Below are positions 1 to 12,300 of a stretch of 64,000 nt of DNA, in pieces. The notes under the pieces were generated by a model. The model saw only the letters and a program-made list of their open reading frames with translations, did not search any database and was not told the origin of the DNA. Both the position numbers and the translations under genes were made by a program. Origin of the DNA: Brachypodium distachyon (Eukaryota; Streptophyta; Magnoliopsida; Poales; Poaceae); NCBI RefSeq assembly GCF_000005505.3, contig NC_016132.3, positions 34,114,914 to 34,178,913 on the forward strand. Direction: 5' to 3'. Positions within the stretch are counted from its first letter, which is position 1. Each line of letters begins with the position of its first letter.

Positions 1-3000
1 ATAATCAAACACGAAACATATGGTTCAATTAACTCTTGGGAGATTCCCCACATCAAAGGCGCTTGATCTTTTGTGGAATGTTAGTTCATTTGGATGATGT
101 ACGGGCTCTCTATGATTTCTATCCACCCATGTTCCGTTGAACACATGTCTCATCTCAAAGGGTACATCCGGTTTTCTATCTATTTATAATCAATGGAATG
201 AAGTTCATTTTCTTTTAGATTTCCGTGCTATCTGTTTCCTCCATTCGGAGGATAATTATATCAATCAGTTGGTGTGGAATGCCACTTAATGATATATGTT
301 GTCATAAGGAAACATTTTTGAGATCCACCAATTTGAAGGAAGATTTGTATGTTGTTTGATTTATGCGTCTTGAGTAACCTCCATGAGCTGGATACCCCCA
401 GGCTCATGACAAGGAAATGGCTAGCAACACTCCAGGCAACTCACTCATCTGGGAAGACACCCGGAGGCCCACTCGGCTGGGAATCGGCGAGCCATCAATA
501 TAGGCATTACCATCCTCATCAAGGTGGGAGTTATCACGGGCCATCAATACGGGGGGTTACTCAAGACGGGAGTTACTGCATGCCATTAACTCTGGCATTA
601 CCACACATTTACTTGTAATCGAACCAATGTGCATTTATGTAATCCAACCAGGTCCGGGACATTAGAAAGGAAACACCTAAGATCATTCCCTACATCACTT
701 CTAATCATGCGAGGCCAAGCTCTCATTCAGGAGTAGGGTATACCTCTATCATAGAGGGCCTGAACTTGAGTAAATCCTCCTGTACATCTCGTCCCTAGTT
801 ATCCGCTGACTCCTTGCTCTACTTTTCCTCTTCATTTTTCATCCCATATAATCTATATGAATATCTTTACCCTAGTGACTTCACCACGACAAAAACCTTT
901 AAGTACGTGATGGAGAGGTGAGAACACCACCTTTTTCAACATCACCCAATTGGTAACTGACAAATGAATTTGCCGATTAATCTCTATCCAACCTTGTCAA
1001 TTGTCAACAAGCTCAATAGTGTCCCAAGGTGGATGACGTTGATGTTTTTATAGTTAACGAGCAACTAGAGCATTCGACATTACCACCGCATGCGAAGACT
1101 ATTATACCGGGCCTTGATCCAATCTTTTCAAGTTTCAATTATTTTTACCATGGTATATCCGTATATGGCCAATAAAATTGAGCCCATCTCCTACTTCTGA
1201 GCGTAAGTGGGTCCACGGGACACAGATTTGCTCCTCAGCCCATATTATTGTTGTGGGCTCTCTTGCTTCATTTTGGGCTACGTTACGTGCTCATGGCCAC
1301 TTCTGCTTTGAGTTTTCTCCAATTTTATCATGGGTCATATACCCAATATAGACTTATGTAGACCCATGGGGGTATGAAACCTATTGCCCTTCACTCCTAC
1401 TGCAACAGTGGAATAGGGAAATTTTGTAAGCTTGGACATAATATATGATGTGTTGCTAACATCCATCTCCTTAACAACCATTGGAGATTACTTGTGCAAT
1501 GCCACTTGATAACTTGATGCTTTCTTACCACTCAACAACACGTTGGGCTTAGGACACTTCGCACTATATTTCCCAGTTACCATGTTGATTAGTTCGAGTC
1601 AATTGGAGCGCTTAGGAGTTTTATCGATTTTCACCCAAGAACCTTTTTAGGCTTAGATCCTAGCCAAGAGTCTTTCTTTGCTTTCAGGCAATGTCTAAAC
1701 TCAACGTAGGTTTTTCATTTGACATACAATCCTTTGTCTCTTTATTGATCGTCATGAGAACTGCTAACATCATATCTGGTGTCTACGATGATCCCTTGGT
1801 TGTCATCAATGTTCCTTCGAAAAGGAAAAGTTCTCTAAGGAATTATTTCCACCGCTGCCCACATATTCGCTAGTGAGTTTTTTCTTTGTGTATCCAGTAG
1901 TAAATGTAACAAGAAATGAGATGGTTGCCCATATAATGTCCTTTACTCTCTTCATGCATAGAACCTTATGCACTAAAAGTGCTAATGAAGGTAGGTTGAG
2001 AAGATTAGGAAGAGTCTGTGTTGCGAAAACGGGGATGTCATAGTAGTGGTTGTAGCTTATATACCTTCTAAAATTGGACCTCAAGCCATGTACATCTATA
2101 CCTCATGAGAAAATCCAAAGAAACCTGGATATGGGCTTACCATGAAAGGTTGTAATAGGCTCCTAATCCCATAGGAAATGGCCCAAAAATGGCACGTCCT
2201 TCCCTAGACGTGCTTCTCAAAAATGTCCCAAAAATCCAAACATCCTTGGTGCTTTTGGTGCTTCTAACTGAGAAGCACGTCCGGAAGTGCTTCTCAGTTT
2301 CATGTGTAAAAGGAAGAAGTATTTTTGAGATTGCTACAAGCATCAAAAGCTGAAGCAGAAATCCAAACAAACAAGGCCTTTATCAAGTCTTAGGGGTGAC
2401 CGTTGATGATCCAAATTGGTTATTAGATTCCGAGCACCGTCAAGCTATGCGGCAGTACTTGACTGCTAGACATGATGTAGGTTGTGAGATGGGGCAAAAG
2501 AGAGGAGTACCATAAGAAAATGGAGGGGTTATAGAGCTGAATGATGGGGATACAAAAGGCTGGTATTGACACTTTCTGCAACCCGCAAGGGACGTGAAGG
2601 ACATGCGTGGTCATTCAATATTTTTAATGGGGATGAGTATAGCTGAGGGATTTGGTTCCGTTAGATTGTGGATCAAATGGGCTGCCATCAATGATGTTGG
2701 ATTGGCTATGACAAAAACTAGTACTTTACACAGCATCTTGAGTCTAACTGCCAAATTTAGATGTTTAATTTGATAAAGAAATATTGTATCACCCTCTCCT
2801 TACTAATTTATAGGTTGTATTAGCAAAATCTCGTACACTCCTACTTAAGAAACATTACACTTTTATATCATGTACTACAACATACAACTTCTGTCTAGTA
2901 TTCCAATCCTTTTTATGGATGTAGTTTATCTCCCAATCCTTGCAGCTCACTCTCTAACCAATTATTTTGGTTAGCTAACGGTTTGAGATAGATATAAGTA

Positions 3001-3327
3001 ATTGACTGGTAAAAATAAAGATATAAGTAACTGATTGATTTATATTTGAAGATTCCCGTGTATGCAATTTCTAGCTAGTATGTCATGGTTGCCTTTTTTC
3101 AGATTTATTATGGATTAGCTTCCTTTCTATGTTCAATGCATTTCAAAAATCAAAACTTCATTTCCTTTTCCTAGAATGACAAAACATTTTAGGATCTTGG
3201 AAAATGCTAACTTTTCATGAGGTTCACGGTTATGGTCACCTAACTGTGTTTCAGGCATTTATGTTATTTCACTTTGCAGCACTCTAATGTATATCTGATC
3301 ACTACTATATTGGATCATATTTTTCAG
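1..3327. other. Unassigned sequence upstream of the kinase exons
   Basis: No reading frame here resembles a known protein, and no LRR or transmembrane exon of the downstream receptor kinase could be found. The only local structure noted is a short perfect hairpin at 2267-2298 close to an ACAAGGCC-like end (2371-2378) that resembles the termini of grass MITEs; a matching left end was not found. The 5' part of the kinase gene probably lies outside the window or has been lost. Confidence 0.5.
2267..2298. repeat. Short perfect hairpin
   Basis: ACTGAGAAGCAC at 2267-2278 is the exact reverse complement of GTGCTTCTCAGT at 2287-2298, with an 8-bp loop. It may be the centre of an old MITE, but terminal repeats and a target duplication are not clear. 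Confidence 0.5.
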
Positions 3328-6300
3328 ATAAAAATGAGTCAGAAGCATGCTTTGGTCATCTAAAGAGATACATGCTCAAGGAGATCAAACAAGCTACAAA
3401 CAACTTCAACCGTAACAACATCTTAGGGCAGGGAGGATTTGGGATAGTGTACAAGGGCCTTTTGCATGATGGCACAATTGCTGCTGTTAAAAGGTTGAAA
3501 GATTTTGTTTCTTCTACTGGGGAACACCAGTTTCGCACAGAAGTTGCGGTCATAAGCTTGGTTGTGCACCGTAACCTTCTTAGTCTGATTGGGTTCTGCT
3601 CTGAGAAGAATGAGAGGCTCCTTGTGTACCCTTACATGCCAAATGGGACTGTTTCTTCTAAATTGCAAGGTTAGTCTCTGTGCTTCATGTTTATGTTTAC
3701 ACACACACACACACACGCATTTGGAGTATATTATAGAGTAAATTTCACAAAAGCACAGTTCTTGAGTTTAGGGTTTCATCGAGCCACAATTATCATTAAT
3801 AGTCTCACAGAACCCAAATCAATATCATTTAATGATTTTTCTGACAGGTGGAACCCACCTGTCATATGCCACGTCGAGCAAGACGCCCCGTTTCGTTGCC
3901 ATGTCAGCTCCCGGACCCGACCCGAGATGGCGATTTAGGTAGAGATATAACCCTTAACGGGTCCGGAAGCTGACGTGGCAATGAAATGGTCTGATTTGGC
4001 ATATGACAAGTGGGTCTCACCTATCAAAAATACCATCAAACGGCATAATCTGCCCGATTTGGGTTCTGTGAGACATCTTGCCCCAAAAGCTGTGGTTCTG
4101 TGAGACTATTAGTGATAACTGTGACCCGATGAAACACTAGCCCCAAAAAGTGTGGTTTTGTGAAATTTACTCTATATTATAACTCCTACTTTTCAAGACA
4201 TGTAACTTTGGGGATGCTGGGTATATAAGCTTTCTGGATGTTCTCAGTATCCATAACCATGCGATGTTTTCTTAGTAGAAAGCTATACTGCTATTTTTCG
4301 TATCTCCAGACAATGTTAGGTAACTTGACATGCAACAGACATGCATGGTTGATCTAATTGGTTTGGTGTCCTAGATTGTGTGTACAACTGTACATCACTA
4401 TTTTCTTATTACTGTCTGATAATGAAGGTAGATGCAACATCCAGTATTATTTGGAGTTTCGGACATTGACAGTCTCATATGCATGTTTTGACCGCTACTT
4501 TTACAAATTATATATATCAAAATTATAATATCTATGATGAGGCAGGAGTACTTTTAATGACCAAACCACTGGTACTCTCTCCGATCCATAAAAAATGTCA
4601 TCCATTTTGTACTTAATTAGTAGAAATTTTGTACTAAGTGGACGACATTTTTTATGAATCGGAGGGAATAGTATTGATCTTGTTTTGTTAAAGCCTACTT
4701 CCTCCGATCCATAATAAGTGTCCCAGATTTAGTACAATTTTGTACTAAGTTAGTACAATCGGAGACACTTATTATGAACTGGGAGTAAATATATACTTCT
4801 GTATGAAATAACGTGTCAAAAAAAATACTTCTATATGAAATATTTGAAGGGCTTTTTTTTTGTGGGGAGAAATATTATAAATGTTGGCTGCATGCATTTA
4901 AATTACAAGAAGAGCAGAGTGAGTATATTATAGATGGATTGGACCTGGCAAGGCAACACAAGGAAGAACATACCTATGCTCACTGCTGAATTGTACTGCT
5001 CAGAACTTATTCTATCGTTTGCCATGAAAAATTATCCATGTAAGTAGGAAACAAGTTAGTTAGGTAAGAACTAAAGTAGACAATAGTTTGTTGAGAAAAC
5101 AGGATTGCCGTAATTTACCGTAACGCCAAACCCAACCTTACTGGAATTGTTGTTTAATTCCCTGCAATACTATGAACTCTTATGCTACCATGATTGTTTT
5201 TCACTTTTTCTGTGACCAGATGATGATACTAGGCTAATGATCTGTTGATTTTCTTGTGTTGCCAAAAATGTTAGTACTTTAATTCTGATATTGTTGTTTT
5301 ATACTACTCCGTAGCAAATTTAGCCCGAGTGCTTTTTTGTGTATGTTGCCAGAATATGTAAATCAAAAACCTGCTTTAGACTGGCCAACGAGGAAGAAGA
5401 TAGCGCTTGGCACGGCACGAGGGCTGGTCTATTTGCACGACCAGTGTTATCCTAAGATAATCCACCGAGACATAAAAGCCTCCAACGTTCTTCTCGATGA
5501 AGAATTCGAGGCCATCGTGGCCGATTTCGGGATGGCAAAGATGTTGGAGCAAGGGCAGACCCATGTTATCTCAGAGATCCGAGGCACATTTGGGCGTATC
5601 GCTCCGGAGTATCTGAGGACCGGCGAATCGTCGGAGAAGACAGACGTTTATGCGTATGGACTCCTGCTGATGGAGCTGATCACTGGTCGGAGAACGCTGG
5701 ACGTCCGTGAAGAAGAGTATCCCAAGGGAGGATTGGTTGACTGGGTAAGCCTTTCATCTTTGTGTCAATTCATTTTTTATTGATTTGTTGTCCGATCAAA
5801 ATACCCATAGGAAAACTAAACTAAGAGCATCTTCAGCGGTAGCCTTTATATCAAGGCCCTAAATGTTGTTTAGAGGATTTTCTTTAAAAAAATTAGCTAT
5901 ATTTCAATTCCATCTTCAGCCGAAGCCCTTATATTCTAGCCCCTATTTAATTTTTTCCATTACACTGACACGTGGGGCCCATCTGTCAGTGAGACATTTT
6001 CCTTTTTCTTCTTTCCTCTGTCTTCTTCCCTGAGCGCATACGAGATGCAGATGCGCCTTTCTTCCCCACGGAGCCCGGCGGGCGCTGCCAGCGGCGGAAG
6101 AGGCTGCGCGGCCAAAGGAGGAGAGGGGCGGCGGGGGCGAGGGGATGGGGCGCGGCCGGGGCGAGGCGATGGGGGCGGCGACCGGAGGAGATGGGGGCGC
6201 GGCGGGAGGAGGAGACGGGGGCAGAGCGAGGCTAGCGACGGCGGTGCGGCCAGGCAACGCGGTGAGGCAGCGGACGGCGACATGGTTCCGTAGCCCGCCG

Positions 6301-9300
6301 GCAGTCGTTGGCAGCGGAGGCGGCGCGGCAAAGGGTGCCGCGACACTGCAGAGGCGCGGCGGCGGTCGGTGGTGGCAGCGAGGCGCGGCTGGCAGTGTGG
6401 CATGGAGAGAGAAAGGAGTGAGGGATGGTGACGTGGCATGTGAAGGGAGGACACAGGGGCCTCCCTTGGGAGCCCCTGTCAATGAGGGTTCGAGGGGTAG
6501 ATTTAGAAGTCTTGCTGTTTAGGGGCTTTAATAAAGGCCCTGTTGAACAGGTTTTTTGGCTTCGGCTGTTAAAAACGGGATAGGAGTCCTGTTTAGCGGT
6601 TCTACTGAAGATGCTCTAAAAGAATGTTAGAGCATCTTTAACAGAAACTACTTAAACAAGGCTCCTAAACTGTTTTTAGGGGCTTTCCTCAAATTTTAGG
6701 GTCCCAAAAAAACTAATCAACTTCAGCAGTAGCACCTATTTCACAGTCCATATCCTCTATATGACATATGGGACCCATTTGTCAATGAGATGAGCTGCCT
6801 TTTCTTTTTCTTTTTTTTCTTTCTTCGTTCTTCTTCCTCGTTGGGCTGGGCGAGGTGGACAGAGGAGGGGCACGGGCTGGCAACGGCATCCGTAGGCGGG
6901 GTGGCACGAGGAGGATGCCGACGGCAGAGAGTGGAGCGGCCCGAGGAGGATGCCAGTGGCGGGAGGCGGAGCGGCCAGCAGAGAGGAGGGGGTGCGGCGG
7001 CGAGCTAGAGCGGCGGCGGAGGAGAGGGGGATTAGCAGGAGGAATGCCGGCGCCGCCCGCCTCTGGATCCAGCGGGCTCCGGGCGTGGTCGTGGGAGGCG
7101 GGGGCGACGTGGCGGACGGGTGAGAAAGCAAGGGAGGGGCACACAGAGGCAGAGGTAGCGTGATGCGCATCGGCGGCGGGATGTGGCCGAGTGGCGTGGT
7201 GCAGCTGGAGGTTGCTGCATGGTGGGCGGCAGCGACGCAGGACGGCGAAGAGCCTGCCAGGTGGTTGCGTGGGACGGCGAAGAGGACGCACGGGGACTGG
7301 AGGTGGCGACGAGGTGTCGAACGACAGTGGTGAGACAAAGGGAGAGGAAAGAGAGGAGAAGCTGACGTGGCATGAAATGGGAGAGAATATGTGCCTCCCT
7401 CTAAAACCCCTAGGAATGAGGGCCAAAAGGGATAATCTAGGGGCCTTCCTACTTCAGGGGCCTGAGTAGGGGCCCTGCTGAAAACGTTTTTTTTCCAACC
7501 CCTTAAAAATGAGTAGGGGCCTGTTTAGGTGCCCGCTAAAGATGCTCTTGTAAGCTATCGTAAGGCCATCAATATAAAAGGCAATAAAAATTGGTATCTG
7601 GCTCCGTTACCTCTTTTCTTTATCTTTAGAAAAAAAATCTCTGGCCACCGCCTCGCCGCTCCCTGATCCGCAGCAGTACCTGCGATGGTGGCAGCCGGCG
7701 GCATCGGGAGAGCTCGCACGGGGCTTCTAGATCTGTGTCCCCCGGATGTTGTGCGTGAGTCTTCCATTCCATCTAGCTGCTCCCAGCCGTGCGGTGGGGT
7801 GGCGCGGCAGAGTCTGGATCTCATAGGGTCGAAGTAGTGTGTCCGATCCTGAAGTTGAGTGTTGGTGCGGCAGAGACTGGAGGTGCGCGTTCTAGGTGAT
7901 TAGGCAGATTAAGAAAGGGCCTTAATCTTCTTCCGGCAATTTTCTTCACCGGCGCGAGCGAGCAAAGGGATCCTTTCACGCCAGAAGCCGGTTAGCGCGA
8001 TTGTCTGGCGCTCTATGAGATAGCAAGGGTGGGTGGCAATATATCTGGCTTACCCACAGAAAGATCCCGATGGCCGAAAATCATGCCAGAAGAGTATGAC
8101 CGCCGATCTGCAAACTTTGTCATATCCATTTGGATCTGGAGGCAGTGAATCATCTTAATCACGAGTACATCTTCACCAGTCGGGTTTGGAGCCTGATCTG
8201 CACCTGGAATAGGTGCCCCACGCCTCAACCGCAGCCTATAGGCAAGCCTCACCGTTTCCTGGAAAAATGATCCCTGAAGAAAATAATAAGCCAATGTTCT
8301 TCTCGCTAGGCGTCCTAAAAACGCCTAAATATATATCATGCATTTCCCAATTTAATTTCTTTTGACCAATCTAATATATATGGTAGAAATAATTACATCA
8401 CTCACTTATGAACATTAATACTACTACTACCAATCTTGCCCAACAGTTCCAGAGCTTGTCAAGCAAATTGTGCAGATCTGATTTAAGGCATATTCCCCAA
8501 TACTAGTATAGTACTAGTTAAGTGACCATGCGTTGCAACGGAATGAAAAATAAAATGTACAAAGATATATATCAAAATGGCATTTTTTCAATAAACTTCA
8601 ACAATGTATAACCATGTCATGATAAGCATCAGCCTCTTCCTATTGCTTTCCCCTCTCGATGACCATCAATGTAAACTGTAGTGTAACCATCAAATTTATT
8701 AAGCTAACATAGCACTTCAGTGAAGTTGCTTGTCTTGGGTTAGCACCAAATATTGGTCGGTCAAAACTTAAAGCTGCTACCTATGTCAGATCTTCGGTAG
8801 CACAAATACTAAAAAACAGCATAGAAAGAGCTTGATGGCCATAGAACAGACAAGGTACATGATTGGACGTAAAAACATCCAAAAATGAATGATCAAAATA
8901 AGTGTTTGTTAGCACTATAACAATCTAGATTTTACATGAAGAGCGCCTTGCTTTTATATTTCTAATGTCCTATCAAACGAACAAAGTTCAAGCATTAAAA
9001 GAAAATTGAAATGGCTGGTTCAGTAAAAATAATATCAACACATAATGAAACAATTCCAACAGTTTCCTGATGATATATCCAAAACATCAGTAACTGATTT
9101 ATGTTTAGGTGGACCTCAAGAGCTTAACAACCTACTGATAAAATATGGTTGAGCCAACATCAAACATATAATCTCCCTCCTAATTAGAGCAAGTATCTTC
9201 ACTGGACCTCCATTTAGAAAAAAATCTCCCACCGCTACCCTAGTAGCATCTGCTTACGTAATCCACACAAATCGAATAAGGATAATACTGATCGAAGTTG

Positions 9301-12300
9301 AGATGGGTACATGCAAATGAAGAGATGATGACAAAGAGGCAACGTCAACCATGGTAATGCGGATAAGAAAGATCGAATAATCAGAATAGAGCCTGACCTA
9401 AACTAACCATATCGCTCAATAAATATTTAGGCATCAATTGGAAAAGCTTGAATGTCACCTGCTCAAAAGCATGACGATGACGGCTTCACGATACTTTAAC
9501 TTCTTTAACAGTGGAACAAAATCAGAACTATGGAACATTGATGTTCGAAGCGTGCACTCTATTCACTTATGAAAGTCACCTTTCAATCTTTTCCTCAGGT
9601 CAATACCTGTAGTATCCTCACTGATATATCATCATTTTCAACCACCACATGGAACAAGATGTGCACATCAGAAAAGAATGGAATACTAAAGAACAAAAGT
9701 GGTGAGATGATGCTTAAAAGCAATCAAGACCAAAAAAACAGCTCAAGATCTTCTCTCCTTGCCACAATAGAAATAATAAGAAACAGCACCCTTCCATTTT
9801 TCTTGGTACAAACCGTCAGCTACATCATTCTTGGTATGGCAACAGGACATCAGCTTAATCGAAATAAAAAAACTGAAACCGTTCGACCCTTTAATATAAC
9901 CTAGCCTCCTACAATGTGGTCTCCTATATTCACCAAGAAAATTAAATGTGGAGTGTTTAGATTGCTAGGTTCAATTTAGCGCCACTTCAAGAACGACAAC
10001 ATGAATCAATAGGATTCGTTTGTCACCATAATTTTCACAAGCACTTATCATAGGCTCTACAGTATTTCAGCTCAGGAAAACAGGCTATGCAGTATTTCAG
10101 CTCAGAACAGGCTCTGCAGTATAACTTGACTGGTATAAATCCAAGATCAACCATGGTATTGCAAAAATTAAGTTGAAAGAACGGCTTAGGGAAAATACTA
10201 TAGAATGATCCAATAATCTTCTAGCTTTGTACTTGCAAGCAACTTCATCTCTTGTACGTTTCTTTCTGCCTCATTCTTCTGAAAATAACTATGAAAATAG
10301 TTATCTCTTTGTTCAGACCATCTTGATCTCATGACTCATGACTATGGACTCCATCCTTCTACAAGAAAAAATTTGATTAATAAGGAGAAATAATGTAATA
10401 CTTAAAGAGTCCATCAATCAAATAGATGTGATAAATTCTCCAAACATATGAAAGATAACGATTGCCATCTTAAAAGACACAAAAGGAATTGCTGCTACAT
10501 TTATGCATGTGAGGAAGAACTAAATGATTCCTTAGATCTCAGAACAACAAGTCTACATGAACTTAATTGTTCTTCATGGTAAAATAAAGCAACAAAACCT
10601 AAATTCACTGTAACAGATCTCTAGAAAGTAGAATCAGAGAAAGACGTATTCTACAAGTACGTTTATGGGACCAGAAGCAAACAAAGATAATGCACTTGCC
10701 AGGGAATAGTAAGTTCTAATTGTACATTGAAACAACCATGTCCTGCAAGCTCTTCCCTTTCATTAGAAAGGTTCTGTCCAGCTAATCAGTAAGAAAATCC
10801 CTGTTTTTCTCTAGCTAGGGAGAGAGAAAAAAATGCTCACCTTGCCTTTGGTCGAGAGCAAGGATCTGGATGCAATAGCCAGCCCTAGGACTTTCTGAAA
10901 GAAAATTTAGAGGCAGGATCTGGAGCTCATCAAAATTTAGAGGCTCTTGTCCAGGTTTTCTAATCACGTGGAATAAATACTGAAATGCACAGTTTTAGGA
11001 TTAAATAATGCATAATTTAGGATTAGAGACAGACCAAGTGCCTAGATTCATTCTCTGTACCAAAATAGAAGTACCTTCTTCATTGCTCCTGTCCTTTCCT
11101 TCGAAGATCTTATATGTCAACAGTGTGGCATCCTGATTTATCGCATCTCAGTGCAAAGCCATGTTGTTTAGCAAGCAGTACAAAGCAGGCAAAAATGAGC
11201 TAAACAAAATCTTAGCTTCTAGGAGTAGCCTTCCACGGATGCAGAGAAAGCACCTACAAACCTAGGAACAAAGAGGACCAACCCCAGGCCGTAGGAGAAG
11301 TTATTCATCAATTCACTTGCAACGAACTCACAGGAGATTGATACTGGAGCAATAATGAGGAGCACGGTACAAACAAGGATCTCGCATCAGGTCCAAATAT
11401 AAATGCAAGCCATCAGTCCCAATCATACTTTTCCACTTCATACCTACACAAAAACAGTAAAAACTGATTGCTCACCTTGCTGCTGCATGCATTCCACAAG
11501 TACACGCAGTTCCCTAATCCAACGGTAAGGACATTATGCGAAGACCAATCCATGAGGTTCAGGTAGAATTCGTCCTGCAAAATCTGACCTTTGTGTCGGT
11601 GCATCCAAGAAAATCAACAGCAGGAAATTTCCCGTAAGATGGAGTATGTTCAGCACAGGACTTCAAAATCTGACCTTATGTGTCTCAGAACAAGAGTGAT
11701 TCTACATATTCTTAGAACAGATTAGCCGAAGAGGAAAGATCAAATCTTTTCGCGCTCAGAGAACCAAAAGATTGCCGATCAAGAAAGGAGGAACCCGCCA
11801 GGGAGATGAGGTCGTCAAGGGGAGCGACGGAGGCGTCAGAATGGACCGATCCATTAGAGGCGAACTGCACAGACATGGGGGCGGCGGCGTGGACGCAGGC
11901 GAGCAGCGCGTGGTCGAGCCGCGAGGTTAAGGGTAAGCAGAGAGAGATGCGCGGCGAGAGAGGCGCTCGCCGACTGGCCACCTGGAGATGCTCTCGCGAC
12001 GTGGCCGCCTGGAGGATGCCCTCGCGACGGGGATGGATCCCGGCATCTTCCTGAATCGGGGGCGACGAGCGTCGCTGCAGGGGAGGAGTAATCTCGACCT
12101 CCTCGGCGGCAGCGGCCGTAGAGGAAGAGGAGGAGGGGGCAAGAGCGAGGGGCGCTTGACAAGAAGGAAGAAGGGAGGGGCGGCAGACGCGGGCGGAGAT
12201 GGCGGCGGACACGACGGGGATTTGATGTTTTTGTTGCCCTCGTTTTCTCAGCGTGGGTCGGGGCCTCGGGGGTGCGTGGGATAGGGTTTTTACGCGAGCG

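Noticed and set aside
5943..7469. Long overlapping open frames on both strands in the GC-rich elements
   Set aside because: They are Arg/Pro/Ala-rich, overlap in four or more frames, lack any domain, and follow the GC-rich cores of two TIR elements.
8504..8545. Possible Helitron end near ACTAGTTAAGTGACC
   Set aside because: It resembles a common grass repeat end, but no matching CTRR hairpin end was found, so no element is called.
9569..9904. 111-codon + frame in kinase intron 2
   Set aside because: Composition follows AT-rich filler; no known motif and no conserved start context.
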